From positions 39,833 to 103,832 of the forward strand of contig CALVYG010000002.1 of the NCBI GenBank assembly GCA_944372095.1: DNA of 64,000 nt, given 5' to 3'. Positions 35,593-44,218 of the stretch are shown here, piece after piece. Position 1 is the stretch's first letter. The number at the start of each line of letters is the position of its first letter. The notes under the pieces are model-generated. The model did not search any database and was not told where the DNA came from. It saw nothing but the letters and a program-made list of their open reading frames with translations. This stretch comes from an uncultured Clostridia bacterium (lineage in GTDB: Bacteria > Bacillota > Clostridia > Christensenellales > DTU072). The position numbers and the translations under genes were made by a program.

Positions 35593-37203
35593 TTATCTCT
35601 CCCACAAATGATACCCGTTCGGGTCAAGCCCTTTATAATTAAAATTTTTCTTAATATAACTCGTTCCCTGTTCTTTCTCGGTACCTTCCGGCACAACCGA
35701 TTCAAGCACGTAAACCGATTTTGCCTGATTGAAAAGTCCGCTGTCGTCCGCCGCGCCCGCATAAATGTTTTCGCTGTCCACATAAACCGTACTTAAATTT
35801 GTACACGAACCGAACGCGTCTTCACCTACGACTTCCACGTTCGGACCGAGCCTGATTTCGGTAAGCCCCGTATTACGGAACGCTTCCTGCCCCACTCGAA
35901 TCAGGCTTAACGGAAGTTTAACCGTTTTAAGCATCGCACAATACCCGAAAGCAAGAACGGGAAGTTCGGTCAGTCCTTCGTCTCCGGCAAACTCCGCACG
36001 CGCAAGTTTTGCACAGGAGCTGAACGCGCCTTCACCGAGAAAAGTTACCGACGCGGGAATAATGAAAGTATTGTAAATAATCTGTCCGGTCTCAGGGTTA
36101 GTCGACTCCGAACCGAGCATACCGTTCCAAGCAAAAGCGTATGCGCCGATTGACGTAAGCGTGTTCTGCGTAAAAGTCACGCTTACGAGATTGGTCATTT
36201 TGCTGAACGCCTCCTGCCCGATTTCAGTCACTCCTCCCGATACCGTTATTTTCTGTAACGACGTACATGAATTGAACGCGTAATCGCCTATGATTCCGTC
36301 ACCTTTTATTTCAAGCGTGGCAAGGGACGAAGGCACGTTGAAAGAATATGCACTTCCTCCTGCCGTTACCGTCTGCGCACCGTTTCCGTCTCCGAACAGA
36401 CTGCCGAAAAATCTGCTTTTATCCGTATCTCCGCCTGTCGTTCCGGGCATCGCTATCGACAGCGTTCTGAGTACGCTACACCCTTCAAGCGCGCCGTAGC
36501 CGATATTATACGCGGAAGAAGGAAACAAAAGTTCGGTTATTTTGGAGCAATTTCTGAACGCGCCTTTTCCCACCGTGGTTAAATTGTCGCCAATCTGTAC
36601 ATTGTTAAGCGCCGTACATCCGTCAAAAGCGTAATCCCCTATTTCGGTAAGAGTGGAAGCAAGGCTTACGTCGGTAAGGTTATTGCAACCTGCCGCAAAG
36701 TTATCTCCTATTCCGGTTACCCCTTCGGTAACTTCCACTCGGATAATCTGAGACAAATATTCCGCCCAAGGTTGTTTCCCTTCGGTAAAATCAGCCGTTT
36801 TACCGCTTCCCGCAACAAGCAAATTATACGTTTTGTCGCCCGTAACAGACGATGTCACGACATAGAGATAAACCGTGTTGTCGCCGCTTTCCCACTGTTT
36901 TTCTCCGTCTTGTCTTTTTCCGCATACCGTACATACGTGATTAGCGTAATTATGCGCGCTGTAAGTGGTTCCGTATTCGGATTTGGTTTCGCCGCAAAGC
37001 GTGCACCTGTAATCCGTTCTGCCGTACGTTATACACGTCCCGGAAACTTCTCCCGTTCTTTCCCATACGTGTTCGCATACCTCGTCTTCGTCTTTACCTC
37101 CGCCGTCGTCGGGGTCGGTGTTCGGCGTACATGCAGAAAACAGCGCAAACACTGAACATAATACCGTTACCGCAATCATAAATAGGGTTATCTTTTTTCT
37201 CAC
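35593..37203 (-). CDS. BspA-like leucine-rich-repeat lipoprotein
   Basis: 536 residues. The signal peptide ends in a lipobox (LFSAC, ~residues 21-25), so the protein should be membrane-anchored outside. Residues ~40-100 carry Cys/His-rich motifs (CEHVWERTG, CTLCGETKSE, CTVCGKR) common in surface proteins of gut Clostridia. From ~150 to 510, 22-24-residue LRR_5 repeats occur (for example LTEIGDYAFDGCTALNNVQI). Such repeats mediate binding; the ligand is unknown. GTG 37203 is chosen because AAGGAG lies 8 nt before it. The frame also opens 8 codons earlier at 37227, but that start lies ahead of the AAGGAG and is itself without a ribosome-binding site. Confidence 0.87.
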   Translation of the reverse strand: MRKKITLFMIAVTVLCSVFALFSACTPNTDPDDGGGKDEDEVCEHVWERTGEVSGTCITYGRTDYRCTLCGETKSEYGTTYSAHNYANHVCTVCGKRQDGEKQWESGDNTVYLYVVTSSVTGDKTYNLLVAGSGKTADFTEGKQPWAEYLSQIIRVEVTEGVTGIGDNFAAGCNNLTDVSLASTLTEIGDYAFDGCTALNNVQIGDNLTTVGKGAFRNCSKITELLFPSSAYNIGYGALEGCSVLRTLSIAMPGTTGGDTDKSRFFGSLFGDGNGAQTVTAGGSAYSFNVPSSLATLEIKGDGIIGDYAFNSCTSLQKITVSGGVTEIGQEAFSKMTNLVSVTFTQNTLTSIGAYAFAWNGMLGSESTNPETGQIIYNTFIIPASVTFLGEGAFSSCAKLARAEFAGDEGLTELPVLAFGYCAMLKTVKLPLSLIRVGQEAFRNTGLTEIRLGPNVEVVGEDAFGSCTNLSTVYVDSENIYAGAADDSGLFNQAKSVYVLESVVPEGTEKEQGTSYIKKNFNYKGLDPNGYHLWER

Positions 37204-37282
37204 GCCGTTTTCTCCTTGATTTTTCAATAAACTACTTGCTCTTTATTACTTCGCATACGCAAACTTATATAAATTATATAAT

Positions 37283-37311
37283 ATTATAATGATATTTTAC
37301 ACGCTTGTCAA
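37283..37311 (-). promoter_or_regulatory. Consensus promoter of the LRR lipoprotein gene
   Basis: Perfect TTGACA (37306-37311), 17 nt, TATAAT (37283-37288) on the minus strand, with a leader of ~75 nt. One of the two full-consensus promoters in the window. Confidence 0.85.
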
Positions 37312-37364
37312 TCCGTATGCGTTTTAAGGAAAATAAAATATAGTAATCAACTGCGTTTTCACTC

Positions 37365-37393
37365 TTGAAAAAAGGCGATAAGCGTGATAAAAT
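37365..37393 (+). promoter_or_regulatory. Promoter of the alpha-glucosidase operon
   Basis: TTGAAA (37365-37370), 17 nt, TAAAAT (37388-37393). The leader is ~58 nt and ends in GGAGGG before ATG 37458. Confidence 0.6.
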
Positions 37394-37457
37394 TATAAAA
37401 TAGTACCGAAACCGGATTTCGGAAAATCTGCATACAATTTACGGAGGGAAAGACATT

Positions 37458-39125
37458 ATGGAAAAAACTTGGTGGAAAGAAATGGTAGTATATCAAATCT
37501 GGCCGCGTTCGTTCTGCGACGGAAACGGCGACGGCATCGGGGATTTGAAAGGAGTTCTAGGAAAACTCGAATACATAAAAGACCTCGGCGCAGACGCAAT
37601 ATGGTTCTCGCCTCTGTACGTATCCCCTCAGAAAGATTACGGATACGACATAGCGGATTATCGCAACATAAATCCCGAATATGGGACGCTTGACGACTTC
37701 AAAGAGGTACTCAAAAAGGCTCATTCGCTCGGTTTGCGGATTATAATGGACCTCGTTGTGAATCATACAAGCAACAAGCACGAGTGGTTTCTGAAAAGCA
37801 GAGAAGGCGGAGAAAACAACCCTTATAAGGACTACTACATATGGCGGAAAGGCCGCGGAAAAAACGGTAAAAAATTCCCCAACAACTGGACAAGTACTTT
37901 CCCCGGCGACGGTTGGCAGTACGACGAAAAACGCGGAGAATATTACCTTCATCTGTTCGCGGTGGAACAGCCGGATTTGAATATGGATAATCCGAAAGTC
38001 CGAGAGGAAGTTAAAGCGATAATGAAATATTGGCTCGATATGGGCGTGGACGGATTCCGCGAAGACGTAATTACTTTCATAAGCAAACGCGAAGGATTGC
38101 CGAACGGATTTCCCCTTATGCCCGCGGCAAGAGGTATGGAACATTATAAAAACGGTCCGCGTATACACGAATTTTTACGCGAGTTCAAAACCGTATGGGG
38201 GAATTACGACGCTATGACCGTGGGCGAAGCGCCTATGATGACGCCGAAAACCGCGCTTAAATATATTTCTTACGACAAACAGGAACTTAATATGATGTTT
38301 CATTTTCAGCATATGGAAGCGGATTGTTTCCTTTACAGCTGGATGCGTACGAAGTTCAATCTCGTCAAACTTAAAAGAGTTTATAATAACTGGCAGACGA
38401 AACTCTACGGTAAAGCGTGGAATGCACTGTATATAGAAAACCACGACCAACCGCGTATAATTTCGCGTTACGGCAGCGAAAAATTCCGTGTCGAAAGCGG
38501 AAAAGCCCTTGCCGTAATGTATCTGTGCCAAAGCGGTACACCGTTCATATATCAGGGACAGGAAATAGGGATGACGAATTGTCCTCTCGAAAAACTTGAC
38601 GACTACCCCGACGTAAACACTCACGCGTGTTATGCCCTTTTCAAAAAATTCGGATTCAGCGACGAAAAACTCATGAATCTTGCAAGATACGCCGCAAGAG
38701 ACAACGCCCGAACCTGTATGCAATGGGACGAATCGGAAAACGCGGGGTTCACTACGGGTAAACCCTGGTTCGTAGTCAACAGGAATTATAAAGAAATCAA
38801 CGTCGCCGACGCCCTGAACGACAAAAACAGTATTCTTAATTTTTATAAAAAAATGTTGGCTCTCAGGAAATCAAATCCGATAATCGTTTACGGCGATTTT
38901 GTTCTTTATTATAAACGTCACAAAAAACTTTTTGTATACGAACGTAATTACGAAGGTAAAAAATTACTCGTAGCAATAAATTTTTCGGAAACCGATACTC
39001 AAATCAGAGCGCCGAAGAACTTTGATTTATCGGAAAGCGAGCTTTTGATATCAAACTATGAAGTTGAAGATAAATCCGTAATGAACGTCCTTCGTCCGTA
39101 CGAAGCGCGGGTATATCTTAAATAA
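37458..39125 (+). CDS. GH13 alpha-glucosidase (oligo-1,6-glucosidase type)
   Basis: 555 residues, cytoplasmic (no signal). It has the GH13 regions: YQIWPRSFCDGNGDGIGDL, DLVVNHTS (region I), GVDGFREDVITFIS (nucleophile Asp, region II), VGEAPMMT (acid/base Glu, region III) and ENHDQPRIISRYG (region IV, transition-state Asp). This pattern is that of subfamily 31-like oligo-1,6-glucosidases/alpha-glucosidases that hydrolyse short alpha-glucosides. Trehalose-6-phosphate hydrolase is a close alternative. It heads a three-gene run with a phosphatase-like protein and an esterase; no sugar transporter is adjacent. Confidence 0.88.
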   Translation: MEKTWWKEMVVYQIWPRSFCDGNGDGIGDLKGVLGKLEYIKDLGADAIWFSPLYVSPQKDYGYDIADYRNINPEYGTLDDFKEVLKKAHSLGLRIIMDLVVNHTSNKHEWFLKSREGGENNPYKDYYIWRKGRGKNGKKFPNNWTSTFPGDGWQYDEKRGEYYLHLFAVEQPDLNMDNPKVREEVKAIMKYWLDMGVDGFREDVITFISKREGLPNGFPLMPAARGMEHYKNGPRIHEFLREFKTVWGNYDAMTVGEAPMMTPKTALKYISYDKQELNMMFHFQHMEADCFLYSWMRTKFNLVKLKRVYNNWQTKLYGKAWNALYIENHDQPRIISRYGSEKFRVESGKALAVMYLCQSGTPFIYQGQEIGMTNCPLEKLDDYPDVNTHACYALFKKFGFSDEKLMNLARYAARDNARTCMQWDESENAGFTTGKPWFVVNRNYKEINVADALNDKNSILNFYKKMLALRKSNPIIVYGDFVLYYKRHKKLFVYERNYEGKKLLVAINFSETDTQIRAPKNFDLSESELLISNYEVEDKSVMNVLRPYEARVYLK

Positions 39126-39141
39126 AAAAAGAGGTATATAA

Positions 39142-39969
39142 ATGAAAGAAAAAGAATTTAACAAAATACCGCTTACGCGGTTCGCTTCGACAATAGCCGA
39201 TATAAGCGGAACGGAAAAACCGAAACAGGCGGATGAAACGCGTGTGGACGAGATTTTATCTCTCGTAAAAACGAAAACCGGCAAAAATACGGTAGATAAA
39301 CTGCTTATATTCAACCCCGACGCAATCGGAGAAGAGTTTTTTAAGCGTTACGAAACGAAGATATTTTCCCCGCTCACCGAAAGAGCCGACTTGCAGGTAA
39401 AATTTCTTACCGCCGTACCGCCGAAAACTCCGGTTTGTTTTGCTACGATGTTTACCGGAGCTTCGCCCGAAGTTCACGGAATACGGCATTACGAAAAACC
39501 GGTCCTTAAAATCGACACACTTTTCGACGCCTGGGCAAGAGCGGGAAAAAAAGTTGCTCTCGTTTCAAAAGGCGGACAGAGTATTCCCAGAATTTTCGCG
39601 GAAAGAAACATAGATTATTTTATAACTTCCTGCGACGCCGAATCGGTAGAAAAAGGGATTGAACTTATTGCGTCCGATAAATACGATATAATAGAAGTCT
39701 ACAATCAGGAATACGACGATATGCTTCACGTAACGCATCCGCGTTCATATTTCTGTCTGAGGGCGGCAAAACATTATGTAAACTCATACGTAAAACTTTA
39801 CGACGCGGTAAAAACTTATTGGAAAGACTATACCTCGCTTATAACGTTTTCGCCCGACCACGGCGCGCACAGGATAGGCAAAATTTTCCTCGGCACCCAC
39901 GGCTCGGAAATTCCTTCCGATATGAATATAGTTCACTTTTTCAGCGTACTCGGAGGAAATGATGAATAA
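39142..39969 (+). CDS. Alkaline-phosphatase-superfamily protein (putative phosphodiesterase or phosphomutase-like)
   Basis: 275 residues. LLIFNPDAIGEE near residue 55, the PPKTPVCFATMFTGASPEVHGI segment and the C-terminal TFSPDHGAHRIG ... GTHGSEIPSDMNIVHF resemble the metal-binding and active-site segments of the alkaline-phosphatase/nucleotide-pyrophosphatase superfamily. T/S in CFATMFTG could be the nucleophile. It is short for this superfamily, so the cap domain is probably reduced. The substrate is unknown. AGAGG precedes ATG 39142, 16 nt after the glucosidase stop; its 3' end overlaps the esterase start. Confidence 0.65.
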   Translation: MKEKEFNKIPLTRFASTIADISGTEKPKQADETRVDEILSLVKTKTGKNTVDKLLIFNPDAIGEEFFKRYETKIFSPLTERADLQVKFLTAVPPKTPVCFATMFTGASPEVHGIRHYEKPVLKIDTLFDAWARAGKKVALVSKGGQSIPRIFAERNIDYFITSCDAESVEKGIELIASDKYDIIEVYNQEYDDMLHVTHPRSYFCLRAAKHYVNSYVKLYDAVKTYWKDYTSLITFSPDHGAHRIGKIFLGTHGSEIPSDMNIVHFFSVLGGNDE

Positions 39970-40867
39970 AGCGTGCGTGTTTTTCAAGCTGAGCGACCTT
40001 ATAATGCATTATCCGCGTAACTATAAAAAATATCCCGACATAAAACGGATAAAAAATTTCGTATACGACGAAAGTATCGGAAATTACGGAAAAGCCGATT
40101 TATACTTAAAAGAAGGATATGAAAAATATCCCGTAATTGTAAACATACACGGAGGCGGATTTGTAAAAGGCGACAAACGCCACAGACGCGCAATCTGTTC
40201 CGAATATGCGCGCGAAGGATGGTTTGTATACAATATAAATTACCGTCTTGCGCCGCAATATCCCCTTCCCGACGCGGTAATCGACGTTGTAACCGCACTG
40301 AAAAAACTTCCCGAACTTGAAAAACAGTATAACCTAGACCTGACAAAAGTAGTTTTCACCGGAGACAGCGCAGGTGCGTTCTATGCCGCGGCGGCGGCGC
40401 TTGCGTGCGTAAATCCGGCTTATACGGGATTTATCGGCGCCGCCAGACCTCCCGTCGTTCCGACGGCTTTTGTAGGCTTTTGCGGAGCTTACAGACTTGA
40501 CGACATCCTTTCGCAAAAAACTCCGCTTAATATTGCCGACGGTATAGCTCACGCACTTCTCGGCGTCGATAACGGAAAACCTTTAATTGTCGACCAATGC
40601 GAGAAAAATAAATATACCGACCTTTTGAAATTCGTGAACGGTAACTTCCCTCAGAGTTTACTGGTCTACTCCCTTTACGACGAATTCTGCGGCGGCCAGA
40701 CCGAACTCCTTAAAGAAAAGTTACTTGCGGAAAACGTAACCGTCGACGAGTTCTGCGCCGTTGACAAAAAAGATATTCATTGTTTCCATCTTCTGCCGTT
40801 TCACCGCACTACGGCGTCTTGTATGGATAAAGTAAAATCTTTCCTTAAAAACATATATTCCGCTTGA
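39962..40867 (+). CDS. Alpha/beta hydrolase (HSL-type esterase)
   Basis: 301 residues. Oxyanion-hole motif NIHGGGFVKGD (~62), nucleophile elbow GDSAGAF (Ser ~137), and DIHCFHLLPFHR near the C-terminus with candidate catalytic histidines. YRLAPQYPLPDAV is typical of the hormone-sensitive-lipase-like esterases. No signal peptide, so it is cytoplasmic. GGAGG sits 5 nt before ATG 39962; the ATG immediately upstream (39959) is too close. It overlaps the preceding gene by 8 nt. The natural ester is unknown. Confidence 0.85.
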   Translation: MNKACVFFKLSDLIMHYPRNYKKYPDIKRIKNFVYDESIGNYGKADLYLKEGYEKYPVIVNIHGGGFVKGDKRHRRAICSEYAREGWFVYNINYRLAPQYPLPDAVIDVVTALKKLPELEKQYNLDLTKVVFTGDSAGAFYAAAAALACVNPAYTGFIGAARPPVVPTAFVGFCGAYRLDDILSQKTPLNIADGIAHALLGVDNGKPLIVDQCEKNKYTDLLKFVNGNFPQSLLVYSLYDEFCGGQTELLKEKLLAENVTVDEFCAVDKKDIHCFHLLPFHRTTASCMDKVKSFLKNIYSA

Positions 40868-40899
40868 TTTTCTACTGTTTCATATTCGTATTTTATAAT

Positions 40900-40934
40900 A
40901 TATCCCGACGAATTTTGTCGGGATATTAAATTTA
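40900..40934 (+). terminator. Terminator of the alpha-glucosidase operon
   Basis: Arms ATATCCCGAC (40900-40909) and GTCGGGATAT (40917-40926) around GAATTTT, followed by the A/T-rich TAAATTTA. It lies about 30 nt after the esterase stop. Confidence 0.65.
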
Positions 40935-40951
40935 TCCGCTCTGTATAACAG

Positions 40952-40977
40952 AAAGCACTCCGCGTGCGGAGTGCTTT
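40952..40977. terminator. Strong hairpin between convergent genes
   Basis: Palindromic 26-nt hairpin with arms AAAGCACTCCG and CGGAGTGCTTT and loop CGTG. It lies 31 nt after the stop of the minus-strand lipoprotein gene. The T-tract is short on that strand (TTTCTGTT), so termination strength is uncertain. Confidence 0.6.
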
Positions 40978-41008
40978 CGCTTGTTGTTTTATCAATAATC
41001 CTTACCGA

Positions 41009-43306
41009 TTAAGCAGCCTGGTAATTGTAAGCAAGAAACGCGTCCAAAAGCGCCCAGGTCGTTCCGAAAATCTGATAATAATCTTTATCGGTTTCAGCCT
41101 TGCCGTCGGTAACTGCCGTAAAGTCGGTATACCCGGTCAAATCTTCGGGAATTTCGGCATAATTTCCTGCCGTTCCGAATCCGATGCTTGCTCCGAGTTT
41201 GATATAACTGTCGGTTGCATCTTTGTTTTCTTTTATACCGATATATCCGTCAAGACCTTTGTCCGCGTTATATCCGGCATATACATAGATATTTTTGATT
41301 ATATCTTTATACCCCTTACCTACTATCTTTCTTATGAGTTCGGGATTGATATAATCCGCATATTGTCCGTCGTAGAGTCCGAAAGCAAGTTCTACATATT
41401 TTTCCAACGTACCGGCATCGTTGATTTCGACGGCTTCCGCATCCCAATCGAATTCGTATCCGGTTCCGTCTGCTTTTTCCACGATTGCGGGTATTTTAAT
41501 GAATTTGCTTACGAAATTAAGCAGGTTCTTGCTTGCTTCTCCGGTGCTGAACAGCTGAGCTCCCGCTTCCGTTCCTTCCGCATTTACATTTAAAGCACCC
41601 GTAAGGTCGTCCGCAGCCGTCTCATAAATATCGGTGATTCCGGCAAGAATTTCTTCAAATCCCAAAGCCTCTCCGTTTTCGTCTACGAGTTTGAATTTAA
41701 GATATTTACCGATTTTGCTGTCAACGAGTTTGATAACGTCGTCGGCAGTAGTTTTGCTCGTGCCGCCTGTTCCGCCGTTAAGCAAATTGTAAATCGTTCC
41801 CCAGATTCCTACGCCTTCTTCCGCCGGAGGAGTCGTGGTATCTCCGCTTTCGCTGCTTCCTTGGGGTTCTGAATATGTTAATCCGTCAACCCAGTTTTTG
41901 AACATTGTTTTAATATTGGTAACTTCTCCGCCTTCGTCCTTAATACTGTAAGTATATTTCGTAGCAAGGTCGGTTGTCGCTCCGAATCTTCCGAACGCTC
42001 CCGTCATATCGAGGAACACGACAGAGCCGTTAAATCCCGCTTGGGCTGCAACAGGCTGCTCCGGAAGATTAGGGTCACGGTTTATTAAAAGCTGTGCGCT
42101 TGCTATCATATTGTCTTCCGCCGCAAAAGCATTGGACGTGTTGATAACAAAACTGAGCGCTCCGTCAACGCCTTTTTTATCAAGGTCAAGTTCGATTTTT
42201 CCTTTCAAATCCTGAGCGGTATAACCCGAGAAATCTATATCGGCTTTATCTTCAAGGCTCAGAGTATTAAGGTTAATATCGAGACCGAATTCGAGGTCAA
42301 GCTTCGCCAGAACGATAACGATGCTCAGCTTCTTTATCGCGCCTTCATTGTCATAATCTGCTCTTATTTCGAGAGAAGGTGCATATTCCGTTATTATATT
42401 GTCGAAAGTTTTACCGTTAAGAACTTCATAAATTCCGGCAAAAGCTTTGTTATCTTCCATAAATCCTACAACGCTTGTAAGAACCGAATTGATGGTCCCT
42501 TCGATTTCTTCCCAGTTATTGATGACAGTGGTAACTATATTTATAATCTGTCCCATATTCGCTTCGTTTATTTTAAGCGTAGCGCCGGTAGAAGTGCTTT
42601 CTGCCGAAATAAGACCCTCAACCCCAGGTAAAATCGCTCCCAACGTACTGTTCGGGTCTGAAAGTTCCTCACCGATTGCTCCGAGGTCGATTGCGCCGAG
42701 GTACTCGCCTGCCGCCCATTCAAGATATTCCATTCCTACCGAAACGGCATGCTTGATGCTGTCTTCGAGATATGTTACGTCCATCTTGATTTTATTTGAG
42801 CTTGTGCTGTCGGTGTTAATCATGTTAAGACCTTCGAGAAGGTAAATAGCCGCCGCGCTGTAACCGAGTTTGAAATAATCTTTGTCGTTAACGGCAACGC
42901 CGAGAGAAAGCTCGGGATTTGTCGCGGATGCGTTTGCGGCAAAATTAAGATTGAATTTGCCTTCCGACGCGGTGTCTCCGCTGTATTCGTAGAATGCGCC
43001 TATCCCTAAATCGATACCGATTTCACTGTCTGCCGTCGCACCTTTCAACGAATCGATATACGGCGAAAGGGTCGTCAGAATTTTACTTAACTCGGCGACT
43101 AAACCTGTTTCGGGAGTTTCTTCTTCCATTGTCTCTCCGCATACATCGCATTTTCCGTCTCCGTCTTCGTCTACGTGTTCGGTGCATTCTTTGTCATCAT
43201 TGTTTCCGCCGCCGCCACCGCCGCCGTTATTGACGCAGGCCATCAACGAGAACATAAACGCTACCAGCACGAGAGCAAGCAGAATTTTTAACAAGTTCTT
43301 TTTCAT
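41009..43306 (-). CDS. Large lipoprotein of unknown function with CxxC motif
   Basis: 765 residues. The signal peptide ends in a clear lipobox (FSLMAC, ~residue 24), followed by a poly-Gly/Asn spacer. Then comes an acidic motif, EHVDEDGDGKCDVCGE, that combines an EF-hand-like DxDxD with CxxC and recurs widely in surface proteins of gut Clostridia. The remaining ~690 residues are acidic and rich in Ala, Gly, Leu and Asp, without transmembrane segments. They contain long amphipathic beta-like stretches (for example KIELDLDKKGVDGALSFVI), and no family is recognised. GGAGG precedes ATG 43306. A consensus promoter with an 18-bp palindrome over the -10 suggests regulated expression. Confidence 0.8.
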   Translation of the reverse strand: MKKNLLKILLALVLVAFMFSLMACVNNGGGGGGGNNDDKECTEHVDEDGDGKCDVCGETMEEETPETGLVAELSKILTTLSPYIDSLKGATADSEIGIDLGIGAFYEYSGDTASEGKFNLNFAANASATNPELSLGVAVNDKDYFKLGYSAAAIYLLEGLNMINTDSTSSNKIKMDVTYLEDSIKHAVSVGMEYLEWAAGEYLGAIDLGAIGEELSDPNSTLGAILPGVEGLISAESTSTGATLKINEANMGQIINIVTTVINNWEEIEGTINSVLTSVVGFMEDNKAFAGIYEVLNGKTFDNIITEYAPSLEIRADYDNEGAIKKLSIVIVLAKLDLEFGLDINLNTLSLEDKADIDFSGYTAQDLKGKIELDLDKKGVDGALSFVINTSNAFAAEDNMIASAQLLINRDPNLPEQPVAAQAGFNGSVVFLDMTGAFGRFGATTDLATKYTYSIKDEGGEVTNIKTMFKNWVDGLTYSEPQGSSESGDTTTPPAEEGVGIWGTIYNLLNGGTGGTSKTTADDVIKLVDSKIGKYLKFKLVDENGEALGFEEILAGITDIYETAADDLTGALNVNAEGTEAGAQLFSTGEASKNLLNFVSKFIKIPAIVEKADGTGYEFDWDAEAVEINDAGTLEKYVELAFGLYDGQYADYINPELIRKIVGKGYKDIIKNIYVYAGYNADKGLDGYIGIKENKDATDSYIKLGASIGFGTAGNYAEIPEDLTGYTDFTAVTDGKAETDKDYYQIFGTTWALLDAFLAYNYQAA

Positions 43307-43356
43307 AAAACCTCCATTTTAAATTTCTTTATTGCCGATATGAGGCATACCGCCTC

Positions 43357-43374
43357 TATTCTATATATAGAATA
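43357..43374. promoter_or_regulatory. Perfect 18-bp palindrome overlapping a -10 box (candidate operator)
   Basis: TATTCTATATATAGAATA is its own reverse complement. Its right half contains the TATTCT -10 hexamer of the lipoprotein promoter. A repressor bound here would block the promoter. It could also be a chance AT-rich palindrome. Confidence 0.45.
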
Positions 43375-43397
43375 CCATACCTTAAAAGTTCTGTCAA
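43369..43397 (-). promoter_or_regulatory. Promoter of the large lipoprotein gene
   Basis: TTGACA (43392-43397), 17 nt, TATTCT (43369-43374) on the minus strand. The bases AAGGTATGG before the -10 nearly match those of the GPH transporter promoter at 19151. Confidence 0.75.
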
Positions 43398-43429
43398 CAC
43401 CCAATTCCTTTACGCTTTTTCCGTCCTTT

Positions 43430-43469
43430 TACATAAAAATAACCCGACCTTTAATCGATTTTCGGTCGG
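43430..43469 (-). terminator. Terminator of the polyamine operon
   Basis: On the minus strand arms CCGACCG and CGGTCGG (43444-43469, long AT loop) are followed by TTATTTTTATG. It is ~50 nt after the nucleosidase stop. Confidence 0.55.
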
Positions 43470-43517
43470 ATTACCTTAACTTAAACTTTATTTTCGTGTT
43501 AACGCTTATTTTTTTAT

Positions 43518-44204
43518 TCAATAGCCGAAATACTCTTTTTCTGCAATTTTGATTCCTTTTTCGACGGCTCGCGCAAGAATGTCCGACGCAATATCGGTAG
43601 TTTTTTCGTAATCGAGTTCCGCTCCGCTTCCCGCTCCGTCGGAAATACATCTTATTGCAACGAATTTCTTATCTGCAATATAAGCTATCTGTGCGATGGC
43701 TCCGCTTTCCATATCGCATGCTCCCGCGTTAAACGTGTCGACTATGAATTTTTTTGTGTTTTCGTCCGCTACAAACCTGTCGCCGCACGCAAACACCGTT
43801 TTCTTCGCTCCCGACGCTTTTGCGAATATTTCCGTAAGTTCTCTGTCGGTTTCAAAATAAATTTTATCCACCGTACTGACAAACCCTGCCGGGTCTCCGA
43901 GTGCGCTCGTGTCAACGTCATACTGAACGGCTTTTTCAGCTATAACGAGTTCAAGCAATCCGTGCTTTCCCAGTCCTCCGCTTATCCCGGTACTGATTAT
44001 AAAGTCGGGATTGAATTCCTCTATAAGTACGGTTGCAGCGTATGCGGCGTTGACTTTCCCTATACCGCTTTTCACCGCGACGCATTCGCTTCCGCCTATT
44101 CTGAATCTGTAAAATTCTTTGTTTTTTCGGACGGTTTTCCCGCACTCTCTTCCCGAAAGAAGAGGCGCGAGTTCCTTGTCCATTGCTATAATTATTCCGA
44201 TCAC
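43518..44204 (-). CDS. mtnN: 5'-methylthioadenosine/S-adenosylhomocysteine nucleosidase
   Basis: 228 residues, the family length. It begins MIGIIIAMDKELAPLL (nucleoside-phosphorylase fold). It has FIISTGISGGLG (phosphate/ribose loop), ACDMESGAIAQIAY (Met-Glu for ribose binding) and the catalytic-Asp segment RCISDGAG. It cleaves MTA and SAH, by-products of polyamine synthesis and methylation. The start is GTG 44204, 14 nt after potD, without a clear Shine-Dalgarno site. As the last gene of the pot operon it links polyamine uptake with recycling of the by-product of polyamine synthesis. Confidence 0.92.
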   Translation of the reverse strand: MIGIIIAMDKELAPLLSGRECGKTVRKNKEFYRFRIGGSECVAVKSGIGKVNAAYAATVLIEEFNPDFIISTGISGGLGKHGLLELVIAEKAVQYDVDTSALGDPAGFVSTVDKIYFETDRELTEIFAKASGAKKTVFACGDRFVADENTKKFIVDTFNAGACDMESGAIAQIAYIADKKFVAIRCISDGAGSGAELDYEKTTDIASDILARAVEKGIKIAEKEYFGY

Positions 44205-44218
44205 TTTTAATTACGCCG

